A stretch of DNA of 21,349 nucleotides from Bog-950 sp964620645 (GTDB lineage Bacteria; Bacteroidota; Bacteroidia; Chitinophagales; LD1): the NCBI GenBank assembly GCA_964620645.1, contig CAZUHU010000048.1, positions 1-21,349 on the forward strand, in the 5' to 3' direction. Each line of letters opens with the position of its first letter. The stretch's first letter is position 1. This document shows positions 6,892-15,131 of this stretch, piece after piece. The notes under the pieces are model-generated. The model saw only the letters and a program-made list of their open reading frames with translations, did no database searches and was not told where the DNA came from. The position numbers and the translations under genes are program-made.

Positions 6892-9800
6892 TTAGCGTAA
6901 AATAGTAACAGTTCCTTTCTTCTGAATTTGTTTGCCGTCTAAATAAGTAATAGCGGCAACGTAAGTGTAAACGGTAGGGTTTTGGAGTTGGCCCTTATAA
7001 GTGCCATCCCAGCCTGCTAAACGGTCAGTAGATCTAAAAATCTCTTCGCCCCAACGGTTGAAGATACTTAGCTCTACTTTACTGATAGCATCGCCGTACA
7101 CCATAAAAAGGTCGTTATTGCCATCGCCATTAGGGGAGAAGGCATTAGGTATAAATACCGGCGGCTGACCTTCAACCACTACTTTTACTGATGATGTTGC
7201 CACGCAACCTTTACCATAGGTTACGGATACGTTATACTCTGCTGTTTCGTATGCACTAACCACAGGCGCAGCACAATCTGCACAGCTAATGCCTTGTATC
7301 TGACTCCAGTTATATGCAGTAACATCCGATGAAGTGTAAGGGCTGATGTTTACTGATAACTGCAGGCTTTCTCCCAACTGAATAGTCGTATCGCCCGGGG
7401 TAACCGCAATGGTACCTAAGGCCGGCTGTTCAACAAAGGCAAAGGTATCGGTAACACAACCGTTCTTATTAGTCATAATAAGTATATGGTTGCCGGCTGA
7501 AAGATTCATGAAATCTCCGGTTAGCTGATTGCCGCCATTATCTACTGAATAATAGTAAGGCTGGTTAACTACTGATATCGGTGTTACATGTATGGCGCCA
7601 TCCAAATACGATGAACCGTTACAAGAAGTAGAATCGGAAGTGATCACAAACTCATCGGGGTAAGGTGGGTTCAAAATTACGCTGCTTGTAGCAGTGCAAC
7701 CGTTAACATCAGTTGAACTTACGGTGTACTGGCCTGAAACAAGACCATCAAAAATACCGCTGTTGTTGTTTTGTAAAGCATTGCCGTTAAAGGTAAGCAC
7801 ATAGTTAAATGGCGAAGTGCCGTTAACTGTGGCTGCATTGATAGAACCGTTGTAGGTATCAACGCACATTGGTGGTGTTGAACCTAACTGAACTGATAAT
7901 GCAGCAGGTTCTGAAATGCTGGTGCTGGCTGAAGCCGAACATTGGTTGGCATCTGTTACTACAACGTCAATGGTTTGAACACCCAGGCCCATTGCAGTGG
8001 CATTGTTATCGCCATTGCTCCATAGATAAATATAAGAAGGTGTGCCACCGGTAACTACCGCAGTTGCAGTACCGCTTGCCTGGCCATTACAAATGGCATC
8101 GGTATGGGTGGCGTTAACTATTAACTGAGCAGGTTCAGTAACAATATAAGCTGTATCAGCATGGCAGCCTGATTGGTCGTTAACAGTTACTGTGTAGCTG
8201 CCTGCACTTAAACCGCTGTAGGTTGTACCGCAGAATCCGCCGCTCCAGTTTAGCTTATAGCCACCTGTGCCACCACTTACGGTTACAGTAATACTACCAT
8301 CGTTACCGCCAAAGCATTTAACGGGCTGCATAACCGCGTTATTAAACACTATAGGGTTGGTAGTAGTTACGGTAACTGTATCTAAGGCCTGGCAGGTATT
8401 GTTATCAGTTACGGTAACATAGTAAGTGCCTGAAGTAAGGCCTGTGATGTTTTGGTTACTGCTGCCGGTGCTCCAACCGTATTGGTAAGGGCCGGTACCG
8501 TTAACTGCGGAAACAGTTGCAGTGCCATCGAACGAGCCTGAACAGGTTTCGCCGGTTGAGGTGGCATTAACCACAAAAACAGGAGGTTGCCCTACTGCCA
8601 TAGTTGTATCCGCAGTGCATCCTGATTGGTCCATAGCAGTAACGGTATAGCTGTTACTTGCCAGGCCGGTAGCTGTTGAACCTGCGCCGCCTATGTTCCA
8701 GGTATAGTTAAAGTTACCTGTACCACCGTTAGCAGTTACTGTAATGCTGCCATCGGCGTTGCCGAAACATTTTGCATCAATTATGCTTGGTTGATTAAAG
8801 TAAATAGGAAGCGCAGCAAGAGGGCTGATATCATCAACTGCGGTGCAACCGTTAGCATCAGTTACAGTAACAAAGTAGGTGGCGTTGCCTGCAAGGCCGG
8901 TTACGTTTTGCGTGGTTTGTCCGTCGCTCCATGCATATTGATAAGGCAAAGTGCCGGTTATAACGTTGACAGTACCGGTAGCGTCATTAGCGCCATAGCA
9001 CACTTCGTCAGTAGAGCTGGCTGCTATTTGAATACTGCCGATGTTAACGTCAATAGTATCAGTAGCAAAACAGGTTGAACTTTGTACTTTAATTACATAG
9101 GTAGTTGCAACTGCCGGATTGGCAGTAGTATTTAAGGTATTGGTGCTGCTAAGGCCTTGCCCGGGCGACCAGGTATATTGAAAAGGATAGCCGTTAATAG
9201 CGTTGCCGGTAACCGTTGGGTTAATGGCTACACCACCTGAACAACTGGCTAAATCAGGGCCGGCATTTACCGAGAAAGGCGCAGGCATAATTGTAACCAA
9301 TGCAGAGTCCAGATTAACACACTGCCCTATGGTGATAGTGCAGTAATACATAGTGGTAGTTGTAGGAGTAGCTATGGGGTTAAATACGTTACTAAGGTTT
9401 AGGCTTGCAGCTGGGCTCCATGTATAAGTAGATGCCAGGGAGGCTATCATTTGAACTGAACTGCCTAAGCAAATGGCAGTATCAGGACCGATAAGGGATG
9501 GTAAAGAATCTACAATTACTAAAACAGCGCTATCATAAGGCACCGCGCTGCAGGCGTTGCTTAAGTAAATGGTAACAGTTTCGTTGCCTTCTACTAAACC
9601 ATCAGCTATAGGGTGAATGGTTAAGTAAGTAACAGTATCGCCGGCAGGTATGGTTAATGAAGTGCCAATGTTGGTATAGTCCACACCGTTTGTTGCCGTA
9701 CCGCCAACAGTAAAGTTTACTGTGGTAGGGTACGGAACAGGAGTTTGCAGGTGAAAACGAACAGAGCCATTTACGCAACCTTCCATTGCGTTTGAAACGT

Positions 9801-10623
9801 TAGGGATGTTAGTGGTGGCATCGTCAATATCTACTGAGTTTGAGGTTAAGCTGTTTGCTTCCAGAAAAACACCTGAATCAAACACACCGTCAGTACAGTC
9901 AGCAACAGCTAGTTTTAAGTGGTAAGTTGCGCAAGGCTGCAGGTTCTTTTTCTTGGCAGTTAAAACCTTTGTTACACCATCGTATTCCAGGCAGGTGCCT
10001 GAGGTGTTATCAATAAAGTAGTTAGAATAGGCCAAAGATGTGCAGCTGCCGGCTGTACCGTACATGCCAACGGTTCCGTTGTTAACGGAGTTGATACTAA
10101 CAGGAATGTTAGTGCCCGGAATGAGGGCAATGTTTTGCTGGCCTACTATGCCCGGCCCGCTGATGAAGAAGGCAAAAATATCGTTGAAGCCCGAACAAAC
10201 ATATTCATTGTATTCATCAGAGCCAAAGGAATAGCGAAACTCCACGCTATCACTCAATATCTGCATATCAAATTCAAGCACGCATGCATTATGTGTAGTA
10301 GCTGCGGTAAGCCCATCCAGGTCGGCATCACCTGCCCCGTTATTATCAATGCCTGAAGAGCCCGCAATGTTAGGGCCCGCTACAGTATTAACGTTACCGG
10401 TTGTAAGAATTAGCCCCTGTTGCATAAGCAGGTTGCAGGTGTTGGTTGTAAAGGTGCCTGCTGCGCCTGCGGGGCATGTTAATACTGCGTTACTTACGGT
10501 TACGCCATTGCCTGCAAGCAATTGCGCCAGTGCCATTGCGTTTGCATTAGGGGTGCAGGTTATTTGGGCATAAGAACCGATTAACGGTAGTAAGAACAGT
10601 AAAGTGGTGTAAAATCTGTTCAT
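6892..10623 (-). CDS. Giant SprB-repeat surface protein with T9SS type B sorting domain
   Basis: A 1243-aa exported modular protein, probably a surface adhesin or gliding-associated filament; no catalytic domain is visible. Order: signal peptide MNRFYTTLLFLLPLIGSYAQ (1-20); a choice-of-anchor L-type domain (about 21-260); a Calx-beta-like domain (about 265-370, with GTATNGVDYTNIGTSLTIPAG); two PKD/Ig-like modules (about 370-530, each with a TYTWSP or YTWSPG strand); and seven SprB-like repeats of about 70-80 aa (about 539-1065), each starting with a Cys-x-Gly motif and ending near a TVTDxxGC-like strand. A short Ig-like region (GDTTIQLGES, about 1070-1150) precedes the gliding-motility-associated C-terminal domain (about 1155-1243), with FIPNAFSPNGDGNND and FNRWGEEIF. 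It follows the second adhesin gene in the same direction but has its own terminator, and another hairpin lies between them. Confidence 0.9.
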   Translation of the reverse strand: MNRFYTTLLFLLPLIGSYAQITCTPNANAMALAQLLAGNGVTVSNAVLTCPAGAAGTFTTNTCNLLMQQGLILTTGNVNTVAGPNIAGSSGIDNNGAGDADLDGLTAATTHNACVLEFDMQILSDSVEFRYSFGSDEYNEYVCSGFNDIFAFFISGPGIVGQQNIALIPGTNIPVSINSVNNGTVGMYGTAGSCTSLAYSNYFIDNTSGTCLEYDGVTKVLTAKKKNLQPCATYHLKLAVADCTDGVFDSGVFLEANSLTSNSVDIDDATTNIPNVSNAMEGCVNGSVRFHLQTPVPYPTTVNFTVGGTATNGVDYTNIGTSLTIPAGDTVTYLTIHPIADGLVEGNETVTIYLSNACSAVPYDSAVLVIVDSLPSLIGPDTAICLGSSVQMIASLASTYTWSPAASLNLSNVFNPIATPTTTTMYYCTITIGQCVNLDSALVTIMPAPFSVNAGPDLASCSGGVAINPTVTGNAINGYPFQYTWSPGQGLSSTNTLNTTANPAVATTYVIKVQSSTCFATDTIDVNIGSIQIAASSTDEVCYGANDATGTVNVITGTLPYQYAWSDGQTTQNVTGLAGNATYFVTVTDANGCTAVDDISPLAALPIYFNQPSIIDAKCFGNADGSITVTANGGTGNFNYTWNIGGAGSTATGLASNSYTVTAMDQSGCTADTTMAVGQPPVFVVNATSTGETCSGSFDGTATVSAVNGTGPYQYGWSTGSSNQNITGLTSGTYYVTVTDNNTCQALDTVTVTTTNPIVFNNAVMQPVKCFGGNDGSITVTVSGGTGGYKLNWSGGFCGTTYSGLSAGSYTVTVNDQSGCHADTAYIVTEPAQLIVNATHTDAICNGQASGTATAVVTGGTPSYIYLWSNGDNNATAMGLGVQTIDVVVTDANQCSASASTSISEPAALSVQLGSTPPMCVDTYNGSINAATVNGTSPFNYVLTFNGNALQNNNSGIFDGLVSGQYTVSSTDVNGCTATSSVILNPPYPDEFVITSDSTSCNGSSYLDGAIHVTPISVVNQPYYYSVDNGGNQLTGDFMNLSAGNHILIMTNKNGCVTDTFAFVEQPALGTIAVTPGDTTIQLGESLQLSVNISPYTSSDVTAYNWSQIQGISCADCAAPVVSAYETAEYNVSVTYGKGCVATSSVKVVVEGQPPVFIPNAFSPNGDGNNDLFMVYGDAISKVELSIFNRWGEEIFRSTDRLAGWDGTYKGQLQNPTVYTYVAAITYLDGKQIQKKGTVTILR
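7425..9005 (-). repeat. SprB repeat array, seven units
   Basis: Coding repeats inside the 1243-aa protein, period about 70-80 codons. Unit openings on the protein are CYGAND, CFGNADG, CSGSFDG, CFGGNDG, CNGQASG, CVDTYNG and CNGSSYLDG. The last unit is divergent and resembles the last unit of the neighbouring giant protein more than its own neighbours. The limits are approximate. Confidence 0.8.
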
Positions 10624-10668
10624 GTGTGCTTGTTCGGGAACTAATGTAATACCTTATTAAGGCTTTGT

Positions 10669-10700
10669 CAAGAGTATTTTAAAGATTCTTAAAATATCAA
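10669..10700 (-). promoter_or_regulatory. Weak candidate promoter of the 6892-10623 gene
   Basis: On the minus strand, TTG (10698-10700), a 21-bp spacer, then TACTCTTG (10669-10676), one mismatch from TAnnTTTG. A small inverted repeat CCTTA-T-TAAGG (10652-10662) lies in the presumed leader. The -33 part overlaps the terminator hairpin of the upstream gene. Confidence 0.3.
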
Positions 10701-10730
10701 GGGGGTTGCACCGGCAACCCCCTTGATATT
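10693..10730 (-). terminator. Perfect 17-bp stem terminator between the two giant genes
   Basis: AATATCAAGGGGGTTGC (10693-10709), loop ACCG (10710-10713), then its exact reverse complement (10714-10730). It begins 23 bp past the stop at 10753 and on the minus strand runs into TTTTAAG. It separates the transcription units of the two adhesin-like genes. Confidence 0.9.
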
Positions 10731-10752
10731 AACATTTTATAAGTTCCGAAAC

Positions 10753-13700
10753 CTAGCGAACCAACGTTATGCTTCCTATCCGCTGCAGCTTTTTGCCATC
10801 CAGGTAAATTATATTGGCCACATAGGAGTAAACGGCGTTGTTTTGCAGCACCCCTTTATAGGTTCCGTCCCAGCCATTAAACTGGTTATTGCTGTCAAAA
10901 ACCAGCTCTCCCCAGCGGTTAAACACCTTTAAATCAACCGTTTTGATGCCTTCACCATAAATGAGGAAAATGTCATTGTTGCCATCGCCATTCGGGGTAA
11001 AGGCGTTAGGAATGTAAACCGGCAGGTTGTTTTCAACCAATACCCTTACACTTGCTGTAGCTACACAGTGTTCGTTATAGGTTATGGTTAACACAAAGTC
11101 AGTAACCCGATTATAAGGGTTAACAATAGGGTTAGGGCAGTCAATACAGCTTAAACCGGTTGAAGGGCTCCAGTTGTAAGAATTGATAACGGATGAAGAA
11201 TAGGGGCTGAAAGTAGAGGTAAACTGCACACTCTCACCCAGTTGCAAGGTAGTGTCGCCTGGCAAAATATCAGCAACACCTTCAGCAGGTTCCGGTATAA
11301 TGGCCTGCACGGTGGTTAAGCAATCCCAGTAGTTTTTGGTAGTTATTTGATGAATACCGGCCTTCAGGTTGTAGAAATCGCCCGAATATTGGAATGGGCC
11401 GCCATCAACCGAAAACTGGTATGGCATGTTTTGAACCGTTAAGCCATTAATGTGGATAGCGCCATCAGCATATTCAGCCCCGTAACAGGAGGTGCTATCC
11501 GTAGTCATGGTAAACACATCCGGAACGGCATCCACCACTGTTGCGGTAGTGGTTTTAGTACAACCGTTGAAATCAGAGAATAAAACAGTGTAAGTGCCCG
11601 GGGCCAGGTTGTTCACCGTGCCATCCACATCAGGGAAAACAAAGTTTACCCCATCGGCTGTTACTGAATAGCTGTATGGCGGTGTGCCACCGGTCATAGT
11701 TGCGGTAATAGTTCCGTTTTTATCTCCCTGGCATTTAACCGGGGTAGTGGTAGGTAAGGCTGTAAGATTGGTTGGCTCGTTTACGTTGGTTGCGCCGGTA
11801 GCCGAACAACTTCTGCTATCCGTTACGGTAACCGAATAAAAACCGGCAGGTACTGAAGCCGCTACTTGTGTAGCATCGCCACTGCTCCATAAAAAGGTGT
11901 AAGGTGGTGTGCCGCCCGATGGATTGGCATCTACTACACCATTAGCTGCGCCAAAGCAAAGCGCATCCTGCGAAGTTGGATTTACCAAAAGTGCGGCAGG
12001 TGCATTTATCACTACACTACCTGAGGCTGTACAGCCATTGCCATCCGTTGCAATAACGGTATAAGTGGCGGCGGCCAGGTTGTTTTGTGTGGCACCACCG
12101 GCAACGCCATTCCATGTATAAGTAAAACTGCCTGTGCCACCGGCAAAGTTTACAGTAGCGCTTCCGTCAGTATTGTTTGCGCAACTTACATCAGTAACGT
12201 TAGCCCCGCCAAAAACAATTTGCGACGGTTCTGAAATAGTGAAGGTGTCGCTTATGGAACAGTTGTTGGCATCAAAAACAGTTACAATAAAAGGGCTATA
12301 GATAGCAGGCAAGCCGCTAATTGTAGGGCTGTTGTTCGTTAAATCGTAAACCCAAGCATATGAGTAATTGGGTGTGCCACCTGATACGGTGAGGGTGATA
12401 CTGCCGGTAGGATCTCCAAAACATTGGGGGTTAGTAACCACAGCATTAGTTATAGCAACAGGGCTGGCAGGTTGTGTTACTGCATAGGTTGCAGATACAG
12501 TACATCCTTTGTTATCGGTTACCACAACATCGTAATTACCCGCAGTTAAACTGTTGTAGGTTTGTGTAGCTCCTATTCCGGGGCTCCAGCTATATGAATA
12601 CGAAGGTGTGCCACCGGTAGGGTTGGCAGTTATTATTCCATTATTGCCGCCAAAACAACTAACGTTATTGATAGTAGGCGTATTAAGTGAAAGCACCGGT
12701 GGCTCAGTAACCGTAAAGCTATTGGTTTGGGTGCAACCGCTGCCATCGGTAACAACAACGTTATAATTGCCGGCCGCCACGTTGGCTAAATCTTCTGTGG
12801 TGTAAGCTCCGGTGTTCCAACTGTAACTTGGTACACCCTGGGCATTTGTAACCGTTATATTAACGGCACCGGTGTTCCCGCCATTACAGCTAACGTTAGT
12901 AACTACACCGGTAATACCTATTTGCGCGGGTTGTGTTATAACAATAGTATCAATAGCACTGCACAGGCTGTCATCAGTTACTGATACGTAGTACGTGTTA
13001 GCAGTAAGGCTGTTAGCCGTTGGTGTGTTACCTGCCCCGTTGCTCCACGCATAAACGTAAGGCGTAGCGCCACCCGTAGGGTTAACTGTTGCGCTACCAT
13101 TGCTGCCGTTAAAGCAGCTAACGTTGGTAATTGTTGGAGCGTTAAAAGTTAAACCGTTTGCAGGTTGTGTAAGCACCTGGTTAAATGTTAAGCTGCAGTT
13201 GTTGTTGTCGTAAACAGAAACCGTATAGCTGCCTGCAATTAAGTTGGTAGCATTTGGCTGGTTAAGGCCGGCATTATGGCTCCAGCTGTAATGGTAAGGC
13301 CCTGTGCCACCCGTAGGTGATACGGTAATGAAGCCATCGTTACCATTAAAGCAGCGGATGTCCTTAAATACAGTAGGGTTTAAAGCCAACGCTGTAGGCT
13401 GCGTTATGGAGAAAGTACCGCTTGCACTGCACGATAGTGCATCGGAAAGGGTTACTGAGTAGTTGCCCGCAGTTAGGTTAGATACAGTTTGCGTTGAAGG
13501 TAAACCGCCACTCCATGCATAGGAATAAGCGCCCGTGCCACCTGCAGGGGTTAAGCTTATGCTACCGTTATTGCCGCCATTGCAGCTAACGTTTGTAACG
13601 GAACTGGTAAAGCTAACAGCAGTAGGCTGCGTTATTACGATAGTATCTCTGCCAATACAACCCAAAGCATCAGTAACTGTTACGTAGTACGTACCTGCAA

Positions 13701-14976
13701 TTAAGTTAATGGCAGAGTCCACATTACCGGTAGCTGCATTTGCACTCCATGTAAAAGTGTAAGGCGGGTTGCCTACCGCTGTTTCTTTTATCTTACCGTT
13801 ATTGCCTCCATTACAGCTTACGTTGTTGGAGGTGTGCGAAACGGTCATACTCACCAGGGTAACATTCACTGTGTCGGTTACCGTGCAAAGGCCACCCGTC
13901 ATAGCAACAACATAAGTAGTATTGCTGGTAGGGTTTACGTTTATGTTTTGCGTATTGCCAACTACGTTGCCTGCTGGCATTTGTGTCCACGTATATTGAA
14001 AGCTGTTACCCGGTTGTGGTGAACCTGTAGGCGTAGCGCCCAGCGCTACTGCTGTGTTAGCACAAAAAGTTTTATCGGCGCCTGCATTTACTTTAACACT
14101 GGTATCAATTGAAACGGTAACGATGTCGCTTCCGGAGCATACCCCGTCAGAAACGGTAACCATATAGTTTTGCGTGCTCCAAACGTTGGCAGTGGGGTTT
14201 TTAATTGCCGGATTGCTTACGGCATTAGGTCCGCTGCTTGGTGTCCAGGCTATGGTGTAAGCTGCTAAGTTAGGCGTGCACAAGCGCATGCGTAGCTTAG
14301 GCCTTTGGTTGCTTGAAGTAACCGCTGCATTTATACCGCATTGGTCGGCATTGGCGCGCGAATAAATAACCGAGTTGTTGGCAGTGGTATAAACCACCTG
14401 GTTTTGCACGTTATTAAAGGTGCTGGCATTATAAAAACATACTTCAACCACTATGCTTGACTGGCCATCCCAGTCGTAAAGCGAATCAAGGTTATGATTG
14501 TTCCATCCGCTTATAGGGGTGTAAACTTTAGGACCGTAAACAGTGGTTAAGCCCGTTTGCCATGCGCTAAGCGTAGTGGTACCTGCCGGTACGCAGCCCA
14601 TTTTTATAGTAAATGCCTGCAAGGTAGCGTTGCTATTAAACACAGCCACCTCCCATGCCAGGGCCTGTATGGTACCCCCTGCTGAGCCGTACACCGCCTG
14701 CAGTTCAGATGCAGGATAAACAATCTGCATACGGGTGCTTTTGTAGTAGTTACTGTAAAAGTTTACTGTAGCTACACCCGGAGGTTGAACATTGTAACCG
14801 GTGCCTACAGAATCGATATGGTTAGAGCCACCGCAACCGTAATGGTTTACACCACAGTTTACCGGGGTAATATTAAAATCTAATTGTACAGGTTGGCCGG
14901 GGCAAACAACGGATGGTGTTACGGTTGCTGTTACAGGAGTGCCGGTGCCGCTTACGGTAACCGTAACGTTATCCTG
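10753..14976 (-). CDS. C-terminal part of giant SprB-repeat T9SS protein, 5' end cut by scaffold gap
   Basis: The frame is open from the stop at 10753 to the last base before the Ns, well beyond the internal Met at 14730, so that Met is not the start. Visible in order: an Ig-like strand ending in DNVTVTVSGTGTPVTAT; a Cys-containing module of about 220 aa (about 14310-14920, with NYYKSTRMQIVYPASEL, GTIQALAWEVAVF and YDWDGQSSIVVEVCFYN) that I know only as recurrent in T9SS proteins, with no name; two PKD/Ig-like modules (about 13820-14310); ten or eleven SprB repeats (about 11290-13818); a GDTTLQLGES Ig-like region; and the type B sorting domain (YIPNAFTPNGDGNND, FNRWGELVF, ending at 10756). 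Numbered from residue 1 of the merged 1952-codon protein, Met14730 is residue 628. The product is probably a surface adhesin or gliding-type protein. Confidence 0.88.
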   Translation of the reverse strand, partial: QDNVTVTVSGTGTPVTATVTPSVVCPGQPVQLDFNITPVNCGVNHYGCGGSNHIDSVGTGYNVQPPGVATVNFYSNYYKSTRMQIVYPASELQAVYGSAGGTIQALAWEVAVFNSNATLQAFTIKMGCVPAGTTTLSAWQTGLTTVYGPKVYTPISGWNNHNLDSLYDWDGQSSIVVEVCFYNASTFNNVQNQVVYTTANNSVIYSRANADQCGINAAVTSSNQRPKLRMRLCTPNLAAYTIAWTPSSGPNAVSNPAIKNPTANVWSTQNYMVTVSDGVCSGSDIVTVSIDTSVKVNAGADKTFCANTAVALGATPTGSPQPGNSFQYTWTQMPAGNVVGNTQNINVNPTSNTTYVVAMTGGLCTVTDTVNVTLVSMTVSHTSNNVSCNGGNNGKIKETAVGNPPYTFTWSANAATGNVDSAINLIAGTYYVTVTDALGCIGRDTIVITQPTAVSFTSSVTNVSCNGGNNGSISLTPAGGTGAYSYAWSGGLPSTQTVSNLTAGNYSVTLSDALSCSASGTFSITQPTALALNPTVFKDIRCFNGNDGFITVSPTGGTGPYHYSWSHNAGLNQPNATNLIAGSYTVSVYDNNNCSLTFNQVLTQPANGLTFNAPTITNVSCFNGSNGSATVNPTGGATPYVYAWSNGAGNTPTANSLTANTYYVSVTDDSLCSAIDTIVITQPAQIGITGVVTNVSCNGGNTGAVNITVTNAQGVPSYSWNTGAYTTEDLANVAAGNYNVVVTDGSGCTQTNSFTVTEPPVLSLNTPTINNVSCFGGNNGIITANPTGGTPSYSYSWSPGIGATQTYNSLTAGNYDVVVTDNKGCTVSATYAVTQPASPVAITNAVVTNPQCFGDPTGSITLTVSGGTPNYSYAWVYDLTNNSPTISGLPAIYSPFIVTVFDANNCSISDTFTISEPSQIVFGGANVTDVSCANNTDGSATVNFAGGTGSFTYTWNGVAGGATQNNLAAATYTVIATDGNGCTASGSVVINAPAALLVNPTSQDALCFGAANGVVDANPSGGTPPYTFLWSSGDATQVAASVPAGFYSVTVTDSRSCSATGATNVNEPTNLTALPTTTPVKCQGDKNGTITATMTGGTPPYSYSVTADGVNFVFPDVDGTVNNLAPGTYTVLFSDFNGCTKTTTATVVDAVPDVFTMTTDSTSCYGAEYADGAIHINGLTVQNMPYQFSVDGGPFQYSGDFYNLKAGIHQITTKNYWDCLTTVQAIIPEPAEGVADILPGDTTLQLGESVQFTSTFSPYSSSVINSYNWSPSTGLSCIDCPNPIVNPYNRVTDFVLTITYNEHCVATASVRVLVENNLPVYIPNAFTPNGDGNNDIFLIYGEGIKTVDLKVFNRWGELVFDSNNQFNGWDGTYKGVLQNNAVYSYVANIIYLDGKKLQRIGSITLVR
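11290..13818 (-). repeat. SprB repeat array, about eleven units
   Basis: Coding repeats of about 70-80 codons. Openings include CNGGNNG (twice), CFNGNDG, CFNGSNG, CNGGNTG, CFGGNNG, CFGDPTG, CANNTDG, CFGAANG and CQGDKNG, plus a divergent last unit opening CYGAEYADG. At DNA level the unit starts share near-identical stretches (plus strand: a TTACAGCTTACGTT or TTGCAGCTAACGTT type block), so unequal recombination and assembly collapse are plausible here. The limits are approximate. Confidence 0.8.
14922..14976. repeat. 55-bp duplicate at left contig end
   Basis: This 55-bp segment, running right up to the first N, is identical to 15077-15131, which starts right after the last N. Exact identity, exact abutment on both sides and a length of 55 are what is expected when two de Bruijn contigs share a terminal k-mer. 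It is most likely an assembly artefact rather than a genomic repeat. Confidence 0.85.
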
Positions 14977-15076
14977 NNNNNNNNNNNNNNNNNNNNNNNN
15001 NNNNNNNNNNNNNNNNNNNNNNNNNNNNNNNNNNNNNNNNNNNNNNNNNNNNNNNNNNNNNNNNNNNNNNNNNNNN
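14977..15076. other. Scaffold gap of exactly 100 N
   Basis: One hundred Ns, the conventional placeholder for a gap of unknown length. It interrupts an ORF. Removing the gap plus one copy of the flanking 55-bp duplicate (155 bp) puts the left and right minus-strand frames in register. Confidence 0.97.
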
Positions 15077-15131
15077 CGGTTGCTGTTACAGGAGTGCCGG
15101 TGCCGCTTACGGTAACCGTAACGTTATCCTG
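15077..15131. repeat. 55-bp duplicate at right contig start
   Basis: Exact second copy of 14922-14976, beginning at the first base after the gap. On the minus strand it encodes DNVTVTVSGTGTPVTAT, as does the left copy. Confidence 0.85.

Noticed and set aside
10640..10672. TTGACA with a 17-bp spacer and TACATT on the minus strand, resembling an E. coli sigma-70 promoter
   Set aside because: Bacteroidota primary sigma factors use TTTG and TAnnTTTG, so this match is probably chance; the overlapping TACTCTTG is the better, still weak, candidate.
11290..13818. Regularly spaced similar DNA blocks as a possible CRISPR or tandem non-coding array
   Set aside because: The period of about 70-80 codons, the open reading frame and the conserved Cys-x-Gly openings show that these are SprB protein repeats.
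14728..14730. ATG as start of the 10753-14730 gene
   Set aside because: The same frame stays open for 82 more codons to the gap, with good protein sequence and no signal peptide at this Met, so it is internal.
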